64,000 nucleotides of DNA from Chloranthus sessilifolius. Lineage: Eukaryota > Streptophyta > Magnoliopsida > Chloranthales > Chloranthaceae. Positions 1-11,935 of the stretch are shown in pieces; position 1 is the stretch's first letter, and each line of letters opens with the position of its first letter. The notes beneath the pieces were generated by a model. That model saw only the letters and a program-made list of their open reading frames with translations, did no database searches and was not told the DNA's origin. A program made the translations under genes and the position numbers. The stretch lies in assembly GCA_021018995.1 (NCBI GenBank), contig CM037590.1, forward strand, positions 39,806,287 through 39,870,286, given 5' to 3'.

Positions 1-595
1 TTCGTGGATTATGTGAGGAAAATTTAGAGCATTTGTTCCTCATATGTCAGTTTGCAAGTTGTATATGGATAATTTCCTACTAAGCTTCGGGGTTAGTGGT
101 TGGATGTATGAATCTTGAGCGACGGTACTGGCAGAATCGCGGGTTGGTCAAAGGACCCTTCTATGGCAATAAGTGCATCTCTAGAGGGCGCTGCCAACAG
201 CGATTTTTTGGGGAATTTTGAAGGAAAGGAATCTTAGGATTTTCAAAAAGAGGTTTGATACATGCAATGATACCAAGGCTTTATTCTCCAGGATCTGACT
301 GAGAGGTGCTAGGCATCTCCTCTTGCTCCGCTCCCACTGTCGAGGAAGTTTTTAGGGATTGGGATCAGCTGAGGCTCTCATAGTAGTCGATTCGTGCTAC
401 TCGCTCTCTGAGCATCTCTTTGAGCACTCACTTTTTCTTTTTATCTTTTTTCACGTGTTTCTTTATTTTCTCTGCTTTTGCCTTCTTTTTTGTTTTTATT
501 TGGAAAAGCATGTCACTGCACCCCTTTGGATATGCTGTACTTTTGTCTTAATTAATGAAATTTTGGTGTTGCACCAATTTAAAAAAAAAAAAAGA
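1..595 (+). mobile_element. 3' end of an L1-type LINE (zf-RVT region, 3' UTR, poly-A)
   Basis: The plus-strand translation, broken by stops, reads like the zinc-binding tail that follows the reverse transcriptase of plant L1 elements: a stretch EHLFLICQFASCIWI near the left edge, then WGILKERNLRIFKKRF at about 204-252. A T-rich 3' UTR follows and ends in a 12-base A run at about 581-592, the normal LINE tail. The rest of the element lies left of the window. In-frame stops show that it is dead. It sits in the PheRS-beta intron after exon 5. Confidence 0.7.
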
Positions 596-878
596 TTATA
601 TTTACAAAAAATCATTTAACATTCAAGTTTATGATATAGTTTTAAATATATTAGATAAGAAAAATCTGAAGAAATCTTGTAGATGTAAAAGATTTCGAAT
701 TGACATATTTTGAACGTATCACAAACAGGAAGCATAACTTCTATACTATAAGAGAGCACACAAACACGCCTATGCTATTGTATAGAATTAATATAAAAGC
801 TCATAAAAAAACCTTCCATTTATGGGATGAAGTAACATGAATGAGTGAAAAAAAAAAACAGTAAGTTGGAGGCTTTAC

Positions 879-3800
879 CGACAGATGTTCTGATGGAGCC
901 TATCTTGAAGATCAATGAAGCTATTATACCTCGCTTCGTCAAAGGTTATTCCTCGTAAAACAGCACAAACAATGAAGGGGCGAATGGAAGAGGTCTGTAA
1001 AAACAATTCTACTTCAAATTGCATGGATAAAAATCACAATAAAATATTCTCAAATAAATTTTTTTAAAAGTAACTAACGTATTAACTCTCCATAAGCAAC
1101 TCAAAAAATTAAAAAAGTTACTACCTCTGGTTTTACATGCATCTTAAGCATGCATTTGACAGGAATGCCAGACATGGTGTAAATGGGTATCTCATCTTTA
1201 CCAACAAAAATGCGGAGGGCTTGTACAAGCCCTTCGAGACATAGTAAATCATATCTGTTCATGATTACAAGAAATGCAGGACTGGGATTAGGCATAATTG
1301 ATAGTTAGAATTAATTATAGTACTTCTTAGTTGAACAGTCTATTTATTGCAATGAAATCTTTCATAATTGGATTCCAAATTAGCAACTTCTATTTATTTT
1401 TCGTTCCTTTCTTCTTTTTTAATCACTATTTTTGAATAAAGCTTCCAAGTGTGGAGTGTAGAAGTTCTCAGACAAGCAATAGTAGCATGGTTCAAGGGAT
1501 CACCAAAATTATAGAGTAGAACATCTCTCAATTCTCACCAATTAATATAACAAAATTGGTATCTCTAGATGTGAGTTGAGATCATTTCAAAAATATAGAG
1601 TTGCTTCAACAAAATCCTGAGATCATAATTTTTTTTATAGGACAATGAGACATGTATTTTTATGAAACTCTCCTCAAAACGCAACCACTAACAATTCAAC
1701 TACTCTGGGAACTAATATGGTTAGTCATGCCTAGTTTAGTAATTTAGAAAAACTAGGTCTGACATCATTGTTGTAAAAAGGCACGACTCATCATAAAAGC
1801 TTATATGATGCCAAGATTTATGATGTCAGCGCAGTTTTTGCAAGTTGCAACCAACCACGACGTACCTGAGCCTTTTTAAATTCAGGCTGATGAATTTATC
1901 TAACTTTATTAGTCCACTATGCATGAATCAGATACTGAACCTACCAATCAAGTCTTTGCAACCCTAAAATAGGAACTCAATTGACTAACTTCAGGTGATA
2001 AGAAAACTATGTTATCCAATTAAATGATAAAATAATACAAAAACTCAATGCCTTTTCACAAGAGTGATCAGTTCCAGCTGAAAAACCAGTATCTAGGATT
2101 GCCGGCTGGCCAACCAATATAATTAAGGTAAAAAGAGGCCCAAGCCCGACACATTATGCATGCAGGCCTGCAATGGGTATTATTGATTTATTAGCTGATT
2201 ATACCCTGAACCAGGCCCGTTGCCAACTGAGCCTGTAGCTTCTGCTCAAGGATGCTATGGGAGAAGCCAAGCATTAAAGACCAGCCCGGTCTGGTCCATT
2301 TCTGGCCCTACCGACACGGTGACTCTCGCACAGTTTTCAAATAAAAAATGTAGTCAAAGGAAGGGGACCAACCAACCAACTACAAGGAACAAGAAGAAAG
2401 AGTGGAAAGGAAGAGGACGAGCCTTCTTAAATCAGGCCAGTTATAAGAATAAGAGGCTAAAAAACTAATGGGCCAGTAAACAGAATTGTTGGGCCACGAT
2501 TAGAGACCTATACTACCTAAAAGAAGGCACGTGATCACTGTTGCGCGTTCATGCGCAACCATGACTTTGCAAGTAACGTCATCACATAAGTGATCATGTG
2601 AAAGTCCAGTCATGTGAAAATTTGCAACTGTGACTTTTCAAAATATTGGTCCTCTATTTATTTAATGTCCCTATTTGGTAGCAGTTAGATATGTTAGACT
2701 ATTTTGAAATTGAAATGGTTCCGCCATATTTTAGGGTTTTTTTTTAATAAATCAATGGGTATTTGATATTTTTATGTTTCTGAATGCCGAGGTATTATAT
2801 ATGACGTCAGGTTAGTGTTTTTTTTCTTTATTTTGTTAGTTCTCTTAGGTTACCTTCTCTGCCCTTATTTTATCGTTTATATGCCGGAGCGAGCCAAGGT
2901 TCAAGTGAAAGAAATCACAAAGATTTCTATTTCACAATTTTGGTCTTTTATTCATTAAGTTATTAAGACTCGTCATTTTCGTAAGAGTTAGATATTTAGA
3001 CTCTTTCTCTCTTGGGTTATCTTTTTTGCTTTTATCTTATAGTTTATTTGTCGGAGGCTCAGATTAAACTGAGGTTCGCCTCAACTGGTATCAGAGATAG
3101 CTCACTCTTTAAGGATTGAGTTGTGATTCAAGAGGCTGCCAAGAAGACCCTCCAACACAAACCATTGGTTTGATCGATTAGAGCAAGCAATATAGGAGAT
3201 CTGCAAAATGGTAGATCTTAAGCGAGTGCGTAGAGAAGAACCGGAGATCAAAGATGGTTTCAATGACGATGACCATCAGAGTGACTATGATCTATCCATC
3301 ATCAACATTTGTCATCAACGAGAGGAGTAATATAGGAGATCTGCAAAATGGTAGATCTTAAGTGGGTGCGTAGAAAAGAACAGGAGATCAAAGATGGTTT
3401 CAATGACGATGACCATCAGAGTGACTATGATCTATCCATCATCAACATTTGTCATCAACGAGAGGCTCTAAGACCATTTCGAGCAAATGATACCACCAAC
3501 TGCCCTAGATCATCAGCGAAATTATAGAGTGAAGGTGGGGATTTCAGAATTTCATGGAAGAATGAACCTGGAGGAGTTTGTTCCGTAGCTAGGGATGGTA
3601 GAAAATACTTTCGATCTGAAAGAGGCTGAATCACTATAGAGTGAAGTCTGTGGTGGCCAAATTTTACATTAGCCTTATTTTGTTAGTTCTCTTAGGTTAC
3701 CTTCTTTGCTCTTATTTTATCGTTTATTTTGTTAGTTCTCTTAGGTTACCTTCTTTGCTCTTATTTTATCGTTAATATGCCGGAGCGAGCCAAGGTTCAA

Positions 3801-6800
3801 GTGAAAGAAATCACAAAGATTTCTATTTCACAATTTTGGTCTTTTATTCATTAAGTTATTAAGACTCATCATTTTCGTAAGAGTTAGATATTTAGACTCT
3901 TTCTCTCTTGGGTTATCTTTTTTGCTTTTATCTTATAGTTTATTTGTCGGAGGCTCAGATCAAACTGAGGTTCGCCTCAACTGGTATCAGAGATAGCTCA
4001 CTCTTTAAGGATTGAGTTGTGATTCAAGAGGCTGCCAAGAAGACCCTCCAACACAAACCATTGGTTTGATCGATTAGAGCAAGCAATATAGGAGATCTGC
4101 AAAATGGTAGATCTTAACAGAGTGCGTAGAGAAGAACCGGAGATCAAAGATGGTTTCAATGACGATGACCATCAGAGTGACTATGATCTATCCATCATCA
4201 ACATTTGTCATCAACGAGAGGAGCAATATAGGAGATCTGCAAAATGGTAGATCTTAAGTGGGTGCGTAAAAAAGAACCGGAGATCAAAGATGGTTTCAAT
4301 GACGATGACCATCAGAGTGACTATGATCTATCCATCATCAACATTTGTCATCAACGAAAGGCTCTAAGACCATTTTGAGCAAATGATACCACCAACTGCT
4401 CTAGATCATCAGCGAAATTATAGAGTGACTATGATCTATCCATGACGATGACCATCAGAGTGACTATGATCTATCCATCATCAACATTTGTCATCAACGA
4501 AAGGCTCTAAGACCATTTTGAGCAAATGATACCACCAACTGCTCTAGATCATCAGCGAAATTATAGAGTGAAGGTGGGGATTTCAGAATTTCATGGAAGA
4601 ATGAACCTGGAGGAGTTTGTTGAGTAGCTAGGGATGGTAGAAAATACTTTCGAGTTGAAAGAGGCTGAATCACTATAGAGTGAAGTCTGTGGTGGCCAAA
4701 TTTTACATTAGCATGGTAGGAAGATGTCCAATTAGATCATCTTAACCAAGAAAAAGAGAAGATTCCGATGTGGGAGAAAATGAATTCACCCCTTCAATGC
4801 AAGTTTTGCTAGCTAATTATGCTAGAGATCTCTATTAATTATGCGAAAATTTACAGCATTGTGATAAGAGTGTGATGAAGTATACAATCCTTACTACACG
4901 GACTGATTTATGAGTTGGAAGAACGAGTAACTCGATATATCAATAAGTTACGATCTCAAATTCAAGATGAGATAGGTATGCACAGCATTTAGAGAGTGGA
5001 TGATGTGTACCAAGAGACTTTAAAGCTAAAGAGATCTTCATCAGAGCTTCAATAAGGGGTGTGGTTTGATAGGAGGCAACCTACAATCTCAAGTTAACCA
5101 AACCCTCAAAAGGGGGTGGAAGATGTGATTTCCCGGGTAAACCTCCATGATCAACCCAAGCAAATCAACGGAGGATCAAGTGGGTATCGTTCCTTTGAAT
5201 GCCCTAAGTAGCAAAATGTGTTGTGGATAAACCTAGCACAAGAAGGGGAGAGTCGTGACTCGTGACACTAAGATAAAAGAGGAAGAACTAACATACGATG
5301 GGGGCAAAGATGAAGCAGAAAATGAGCTGGATGTAGAAGATGGAGAGAGTTCGCACATTCAAAGAGCACTTATCTACCCAAAAAAGGATCAACAAATGAA
5401 AGTGCCGATGGTGAATATATTGCACTAAGTGCACATTGAGTGGCCGATTGTGCACTATCATCATTATGGCAGTAGTCAAGAGAACAATGTGGCACGGGAA
5501 ATGGTTGAAAGTTGATATTGAAGGAAGAAATCTATTCTTACCCTTACAAGATCCAATGGTTTAAGAAGGGTGACGAGATTCGAGTCACAATGTTATGTTT
5601 GATACCATTCTCAATTGGATTGACATATCTAATGAGGTATGCTAACTATGGTGTGATGTAGTGCTTATGGATGCATGTCAAATACTTCTTGCAAGATTGT
5701 AGAAATGCGATCGAGACATCGAGATCACAGACAAGAGAACACATACACATTTGCAAAAACAGGATTTAAGTAAAGTTCCAACCACCAGGAGAAAATCCTA
5801 TACCCTAGTCTTGTAAGTAAGGCTCTCCTCAATTTGTGTTAAGGAGTCGAGGACAAGGGAAGGACATGCGATAAAGTCAACTTGCCAGGTACCAACTACA
5901 ATAAAGAAGAAAGAGTGGATGAGGCTCTGCTCAATTTGTGTTACGAGGAGTCGAGGACAAGGGAAGGACATGCGATAAAGTCAACTTGCCGGGTACCAAC
6001 TACAGTAAAGAAGAAAGGGTGGATGAAGAGAAATAAGAGGAAGGATGCTTTGATGAAGGGATTTTGGGCCTTGAAAAACATCTTTTAACCAGGCCAATTA
6101 TAATTTATAAGAATAACAGGCTAGAGACTAATGGACGAATAAACAGAATTACTAGGCCTCAATTAAGATGCTCAATAGTGCCTAAAAGAAGGAATGTAAT
6201 CACTGCTAAATGATCATGTGCAACCATGACTTAACAAGTCTCACGATCACTTTAGTGATCATGCATATGTCAAGTCACTTGAAACAGAATTTCCGTTTCA
6301 AGTCTCACCTATTCTTTAGGAGTCAGACAGTTTAGATTATTAAACATTGGTATTTGAGTGGCTTAATTAAATTAGTGCTCCCATTAAAAAGAAGTGATCT
6401 ACACTATGACTGGTTGGCTGCAATAGTTTTATGTTGCTGAATATTGAAGTCTGATAAAAGACAGCAGGTTAGTGCTTATCTTTTTCTATTCTAAGTATCC
6501 TGGATTATCTGGTTTAGTTTTATTTTATTGTTTATTTTCCAGAGTGAGCTAAGGTTCGCATAAAAGAAAAAGTAATTAATTGGCTGCAAAATGACAGGAA
6601 AAGTGAAGTGATGCCAAGTTGACATCATTGTTTTCTCGCAATTCACATTGGGCCTGATATTTTAAAATCTTAGGCACAAATTGCAGTGGCCTGACATTTA
6701 AAGATCTTAGGTATAATGATCTTATATTTGATTTACTTCAAAATTACATTATTGCAATAATCTGATCACAGACATATCAGAAAATAAAATGAAATCCAAT

Positions 6801-8626
6801 AATTTAATTTAATTAATGTGGACTGCTGATGTCACTTCCTGAAACCAATCATGCCATGATTTTTTATAGCCGGGTGTGAAAAATTATTACTCCCTTCCTT
6901 TGTAAGTATGTTATTGCATTAATCAAATTATGATAAATTATTACTCCCTTCCTTTGTAAGTACGTTATTGCATTAATCAAATTATGAAACTATCAAATTT
7001 TCACGTGCTAAGCAAAGTCTTTTGTTTAATCAAACTATACCTGTTTGCAGGAACCTCAATTTTGTAAATAACTTCTTCATCGTCTGTAGCATCTTCATCT
7101 TCCAAGTGCTTTTCTTTTCTAATAATTGCCTTCTCTGTCGTCTTCACACCAATTGAATATAATTATCAATTCAAAATGGAAATAAAAAAACCATATTGGA
7201 AACAATACAAAATCAATGTATGAGGGGATGTTTAGTTGTACCATATTTTACAGATGCAATTGCATGTCACATAAACCAAAGGTGCCTGTTTCCCAAATCC
7301 AATATGAATGCATCCTTGGTTTCTGTGACCTGCCAACCATCCCATACATGTATAAAGAGAGGGAGAGATTTGACTCTCCTAAGAGGTAACAAAAGGTTGT
7401 GAAATGTGAAGCACCTTTTATCCACCGAATCTCATTAAGGACAACATCCAAGGATTTTAGGGGGACAAAAAATTTGTCATGGACCCATGGTAATCTTTTG
7501 ACAGGATTCAGTGGCTAAGAGGCGCTATATTAGTTGATGATGCCTCTGGCCACCCATTAATCCTTATCAAACTTTCCCCCCATTAATCCTTATAATAAAT
7601 TTCAACTTTACAACCAATGCAAGAAAAATGAGAAATTGATGAAACCAGATATACTCTCCTCAACATTGTCATGACATTATCAAGCTTGTGAATAGCATTT
7701 TAGTCACCTAAACCTATCAATAGCTGGATTTAACGGATGTTCAGGGTTTGTGGAAGTTTACACCTCACAAGATTGATGGGTGAAAGGCTCCTAAGCTTAA
7801 TAATCTTATGATGCCAGTGATGGAAAAGAAGCAAGTAGGTTTGTGGTAAAATTCATATAATTGTGATTTAAAAATCCTAATAAGGGTGTACCTATAGTTG
7901 CACCCACCGAATCTTTGAATGCAGATATACTAAAAATCATTGACTGCTTTGAATAGGATGATAGAGATCGTTTTTTATCCCAATCTTCCACACAATGGAT
8001 CGTGAGTTCGTGGGCATATCCTCATATGGTCAGTTTTTTATTCCACATGGCATACATCCTAAAAAGTGACTTGAAAGTCACATTTGAGCATGATGTGTGC
8101 CACATGATCGTCTGGTCATTTTTTGTATGTGTGCCACATGTAATCAAAAACTGACCGTCTGATGGTAAACCCATGATCTCAGCATCCACTGTGTGGAAAA
8201 TTGGGACGAAAAACAATCTCATTCCTTCGATTCAAAGCAGTCAATGGTTTTCAGTGTAGGTGCCCTCAAAGATTCAGCGGGTGCAAATAATAAGTTTACA
8301 AATATATTTAAATTTATTTATAGCGGGGTTGGTTAACACGGTTAATTTAATATTTTTTAGCAAAAAAAGAAGTTTTACAAACATTTGCACTCTCAGCAAT
8401 TAATATCATTTTGGATTTTTTTGTGATCGTACATGCAAACAGTACCTAAATGCAATGATAATAACCACGATTCTAGCAGGCATCTAAACAGCAATATATA
8501 AGAATGAATCATCCCTCAGTTTCAGTATCAGAATAGAATAGACAGATGTAACAATTAGGCATTTATCTATCTACACGTACATGTGCCTCAAAAACGATCT
8601 CGAGTCTAATATATTTCAAATTCGGT

Positions 8627-8718
<92 letters not shown>

Positions 8719-8973
8719 CAAAATCTCGAAATCAATGAATAAGCTCGTAGCTTTATTCGAAGTACTTACAACGTCGTCGAGTTCAATTCCAAAGTCGAAA
8801 CAGAGTTCTTCGAACTCTTCTTGAGCTGAAATTGATATCAATTTAAGCGAGTGAATAAGTCTACATGAATCCAAAACCCTAAAGTTTATAAATTTAAAAA
8901 AATATATATGCTTACTGTAAGTTTTTCCTAGGGCATCAAAGAGGCGATCTCTCCCGACGCTTACTGTAGGCAT
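879..8973 (-). CDS. Phenylalanine--tRNA ligase beta subunit, cytosolic (5' part, exons 1-5; continues past left edge)
   Basis: Beta subunit of cytosolic PheRS, which with alpha charges tRNA-Phe. Five minus-strand exons join in phase: 8973-8916 ([22 protein letters not shown]), 8825-8770 ([19 protein letters not shown]), 7141-7041 ([15 protein letters not shown], ending PAN), 1254-1125 ([16 protein letters not shown], ending VKPE) and 994-879 ([14 protein letters not shown], ending LHQNIC). All borders are GT/AG, and the codon splits agree (A|CT, AG|A, CG|...). This is the start of the eukaryotic beta subunit, about 154 of roughly 590-600 residues; the remaining exons lie left of position 1. 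Lengths 58, 56, 101, 130 and 116 nt keep one frame with no stop, so the gene looks intact here. Intron 2 carries a (TA)n tract and intron 4 (1255-7040) a Ty3-like relic. The exon 3 acceptor is pyrimidine-poor. The match is by recall of the family, without alignment. Confidence 0.93.
1300..2390. other. Intronic sequence of PheRS beta without recognisable feature
   Basis: AT-rich intron 4 sequence. From about 2095 to 2330 there is a patch rich in GGCC/GGCCC (gccggctggcc, ggcccaagcccgac) like the GC-rich MITE-like patches near 9.3, 49.2, 51.1, 59.7 and 60.5 kb, but no clean ends were found. Confidence 0.4.
2832..4709 (+). repeat. Internal tandem duplication in the Ty3-like relic
   Basis: A block from ttagttctcttaggttacc through gtggtggccaaattttaca occurs twice in a row (about 2835-3670 and 3680-4709), nearly identical. 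Inside each copy a ~115-bp segment starting caatataggagatctgc is itself repeated (about 3190 and 3330; 4085 and 4225). The second copy also repeats a stretch around 4440-4560. The near identity says the duplications are much younger than the element. Confidence 0.8.
5830..6015 (+). repeat. Tandem repeat of ~105 bp, two units
   Basis: The stretch ctcaatttgtgtta ... gaagaaag-gtggatga occurs twice in succession (about 5830-5925 and 5930-6023) with few differences. It lies just before the right LTR-like repeat of the Ty3-like relic. Confidence 0.8.
6884..6990 (+). repeat. Tandem duplication of ~56 bp
   Basis: The stretch aaattattactcccttcct ... attaatcaaattatga is present twice head to tail. It lies in PheRS-beta intron 4 between the Ty3-like relic and exon 3. 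Confidence 0.85.
7893..8288. mobile_element. Palindromic long-TIR MITE, copy A (PheRS-beta intron 3)
   Basis: The two halves are inverted repeats of each other over more than 100 bp. The left arm begins ttgcacccaccgaatcttt; the reverse complement of the right arm begins ttgcacccgctgaatcttt. Both then run through cattgactgctttgaat and cacacaatgga-type blocks. No coding capacity. The same core (tgaatcagatg, gtgtggaagatggggacga) recurs near 31, 43.8, 44.2, 46.4, 49.0 and 62.0 kb. Long inverted arms suggest a Mutator-like or foldback MITE. The target duplication is unclear. Confidence 0.75.
8630..8716. repeat. (TA)n microsatellite, ~87 bp
   Basis: Uninterrupted TA dinucleotides in PheRS-beta intron 2, about 50 bp downstream of exon 2 on the minus strand. 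Confidence 0.98.
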
Positions 8974-9099
8974 GGCGGGAGTTGGAGGGACACAAAAAAG
9001 GCGACTTGGGTGCTCTCTCTTCAACTACACTCGAGATAAAGCATGCAAAGCTGCAAAACCTAGCGTTGATACCTGGTTTTGAAATTAACTAATTGGTAT

Positions 9100-9800
9100 T
9101 AGTTGCGCAGCCCGTGTTCCAAGAGTCGTGTACGTGTCAATCTCTGTTCACTAATCTCTTTGACGGATTTTTAGCAGGATACCAATAAGGTTAGAATCGT
9201 ACTTTCACTTATTTACATGCATTTTATGCATGTGCTATGGCTTTGAAGGGTCGGGTCGACCTTACAGCCGACCCGCCGGACTTGAATTTTTTTTGGGGAC
9301 AGGCACATAAACTTGGTCCTTCAAGTGAGGTCGGGCATGGATGGGACCAGGGGTTTTGTCTCTAATCGGGTCTGTTTTCATGTTGGATCGGACAAGTTAA
9401 GGATGTTGATAACGTTGGGCTGGCCCGTTGGCTCGGCATGATATTGAATTCTAAGGGCTAAACTTAAAAAATGGGGCAAGTCGGTTGGGCTATGGCCTCA
9501 AAATCGAAAGCCCAATCTGCGTTGAGCCCGATGGAGGCTTATAAGTTAAAGTTCGTTAGTTCAACTCAGCTTGTGCATTTCTTTTAATTATATATGTTAT
9601 ATTTTTTTATAATCGAATTACACTGTTTATGCACCTCTTTTAATTATATAAGTTGTGTTTTTTACAGTCAAACTACTGAAGCAAGTTTCAGTATTACTAC
9701 TAGTCATCAAACATATAACTATAGGGATATTTCGGTAGTTTAAATATTTATAAAGAGAGATTTTAGCATGTTTTCTTTTCCCTTATTTTAACTATCTCTC
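9100..9800. other. Upstream of PheRS beta: GC-rich MITE-like patch, otherwise no feature
   Basis: The PheRS-beta promoter should lie here, reading leftwards from about 9050. No clear TATA box was picked out. From about 9245 to 9560 the sequence is rich in gggtcgggtcgacc, ggcccgttggctcgg and similar words, of the class of GGGTC/GGGCC-rich MITE-like sequences seen at 49.1, 51.1, 59.6 and 60.4 kb. Confidence 0.4.
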
Positions 9801-9801
9801 T

Positions 9802-10968
9802 ATCTTTGATTAGAAAAGAATAAAAAATTTAGAAAATATAATAATATACAATTAAACTTGAAGCCCGACCGAAGCTTATTCCGACATGCTTACGTTAGGG
9901 CTATAGGGCTGGGTATATCAAAGCCATAGTCACTTAAGTTTGTGCCTTGCTCATATTGACAAATTCCTTTGACGATATATATATATATATATTTGGTATT
10001 TCCTAAAAAAAATTCATTTTTTTTTTGAAATTTTCCCAAAATGAGCCGAAATGAATCCCAACCAAAATAAAGCCGGAAATGAAATTTGTCACTATGATCT
10101 TGGTAGGGCCTAGTCTTGGCTTCTAGGGTCAGGCTAGGTTTTAAGGGGGGTTTCGTTGACAACTCTAGGACATATTATATGAAATTGGAAATGGATGAGA
10201 CTTTGATTTAAAAGAGAAGATAGTTTAATAAATATAATGAGCTCGTCGATAGAATTGATTACCAAACTCATCGTACACCGAAACTATCTTCGTTTTTGTA
10301 ATAAATTTTTATCCATTTTTACCTTCATATATTCATATGGCCTTTATATGTCCGGCAACAAATAATATGGCCTGATCCGATCTTCGATTAGAAAAGAATA
10401 AAAAATTTAGAAAACATAATAATATACAATTTAACTTGAAGCCCGACTGAAGCTTTTCCCGACATGCTTAAGTTAGGGCTATAGGGCTGGGTATAACAAA
10501 GCCATAGTCACTTAAGTTTGTGCCTTGCTCGTATTGATAAATTCCTTTGACGATATATATATATATATATATATTTGGTATTTCCTAAAAAAAATTCAAA
10601 TTTTTTTCGAAATTTTTCCGAAATGAGCCGAAATAAATCCCAACCAAAATAATTCCAGAAATGAAATTTGTCACTATGATCTTGGTAGGGCCTAGTCTCG
10701 GCTTCTAGGGTCAGGCTAGGTTTTAAGGGGGGGTTCATTGACAACTCTAGGTCATATTATATGAAATTGGAAATGGATAAGACTTTGATTTAAAAGAGAA
10801 GACAGTTTAATAAATATAATGAGCTCGTCGATAGAATTGATTACCAAACTTATCGTATACCGAAACTATCTTCGTTTTGTAATAAATTTTTATCCATTTT
10901 TACCTTCATATATTCATATGGCCTTTATATGTTCGGCAACAAAAAATTTGGCCTAACTCGATCCATTG
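9802..10968 (+). repeat. Tandem duplication, two ~578-bp units
   Basis: Unit 1 (about 9802-10379) and unit 2 (about 10380-10968) share the order gattagaaaagaataaaaaa, gaagcccgac, cttaagtttgtgccttgctc, a short (TA)n run, ggcctagtct, gacaactctagg, gagctcgtcgatagaattg and atggcctttatatgt. Differences are few and spread out. Neither unit codes for a recognisable protein. Confidence 0.9.
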
Positions 10969-11033
10969 GCCGCCCTACTTGTGAACGACTCAAGATTTCA
11001 TCATAAATTGATTGATCCTTTTACGCTTTAGAG

Positions 11034-11245
11034 CAAGGTGTCCAAATCGATATTAAGGTATCGGCTGAAACAAATACCGTATCGGCCGATACCAATACCA
11101 AGTTGAGTTACCGACACATATCGAGGCCGATATGTATCGATTTATCGAAAAAGCGTTACGTATCGGCCAATACCGATGCTGAGTTGAGATACCGATATGT
11201 ATCAAGACCGATAAGAATCGGTATCGACCAATTTTTTATACCATG
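11034..11245. mobile_element. MITE with 8-bp target duplication (subfamily CAAGGTGT)
   Basis: Ends are caaggtgtccaaatcg and cgaccaattttttataccatg, matching the 37417-37577 element (reverse complement of the right end starts catggtataaaaaattgg). Inside are repeated ggtatcggc and ccgatac words. Flanks ctttagag and cttgagag agree at 7 of 8 bases, as expected of an hAT-type 8-bp target duplication. Confidence 0.75.
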
Positions 11246-11279
11246 CTTGAGAGTGAAAGGTTTCGTTGGCATACACTAA

Positions 11280-11489
11280 GGTTGTGTTTGGGATTGCTCT
11301 TTGGAGGCAAAGAGCAGCCCACTTAAAAAGAGTAGGTTTAAATTGCTCTTTTAAAGATACCGAAATTCAACTTTTCACTCTTTGAAAGAGCTAAGAGCAC
11401 TTACAATCAAACACAGCCCCATATTAAAGTGCTTTGCGGAAGAGCAGAGAGCTGCTCTTTGCCTCCAAAGAGCAATCCCAAACACAGCC
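11280..11489. mobile_element. Tourist-like (PIF/Harbinger) MITE, 210 bp
   Basis: The terminal 39 bases (ggttgtgtttgggattgctc ...) and the reverse complement of the right end differ at one position. Flanks are TAA on both sides (11277-11279 and 11490-11492), the 3-bp duplication of PIF/Harbinger elements. The near-perfect arms suggest a recent insertion. No coding capacity. Confidence 0.88.
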
Positions 11490-11549
11490 TAAATTAATTT
11501 TATGGAGCTAATATTTGCACACGAGATTTATACTGTGGTAGACGAGTTA

Positions 11550-11850
11550 AAATAAAGACTTGGTATTTTTGGGACCAATGCCACATGGGACACCATCTAA
11601 GTCATCTAATTTGACTGCCATAATGTAAAGATTTTTTATGTTAAAGATTAGTGCAAAACATGAGCTATATCTTCTGATTCAATAGAGTCAAAGCCTATCA
11701 TCTGATTTAATGGTTGACTCTAGCAAATCAAATGATAGAGATCATATTTTATGCCAATGTTTTCTACCAAAGATCACTACATCATAGCCGTCAAATCTGA
11801 TGGCTTAGAAGGAATTCCATGTGGCAGGGGCCCCAAAAATATCGTCATTT
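11550..11850. mobile_element. Palindromic MITE, about 300 bp
   Basis: The left arm tatttttgggaccaatgcca pairs with the reverse complement of the right end (tatttttggggcccctgcca). The arms continue through catctaagtcatctaatttg and its mirror, so the inverted repeat covers most of the element. A related left end (gagacttggtattttaggga) lies inside the insertion at 42583-43219. Confidence 0.65.
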
Positions 11851-11861
11851 CTTTACGATGC

Positions 11862-11935
11862 CCCCAAGTGTGTAGCATTGAGGTCGGGAGTTAAAATCCT
11901 ATGCTTATCTATAAAAAAAAGAAATAAATAAATAA
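11862..11935 (+). mobile_element. Partial tRNA-derived SINE
   Basis: The stretch gatgcccccaagtgtgtagc ... gggagttaaaatcc looks like a tRNA-derived head with a decayed B box, followed by an A-rich tail with (AAAT)n. It matches the sequence at 15107-15160 (gatgccctcaagcgtggagc, B box ggttcaaatccc). Confidence 0.45.

Larger units (their letters stand above)
2390..6570 (+). mobile_element. Ty3/gypsy-like retrotransposon relic (fossil)
   Basis: Two diverged direct repeats, about 2390-3090 and 6005-6570, share the same order of motifs (agaagaaag, gtgatcatg, caggttagtg, gagc-aaggttc) and look like LTRs. After the first comes a primer-binding-like tggtatcagagatag at about 3088, matching the initiator-tRNA type. 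The inner part translates in pieces to a Ty3-type Gag ([27 protein letters not shown], about 4950-5040). No integrase or reverse transcriptase was seen. It is heavily broken and shortened, with many breaks, and it is old because the LTR-like ends differ strongly. It lies in PheRS-beta intron 4. Confidence 0.6.

Noticed and set aside
3190-4560. CRISPR-like array because of repeated ~115-bp units
   Set aside because: Units are long, contiguous duplications within a retrotransposon relic of a plant nuclear genome, without short spaced repeats.
8563-9024. A single 153-codon minus-strand protein including a long Ile-Tyr repeat
   Set aside because: The frame reads through PheRS-beta exons 1 and 2, the intron between them and a (TA)n tract; GT/AG borders and family residues give the true structure.
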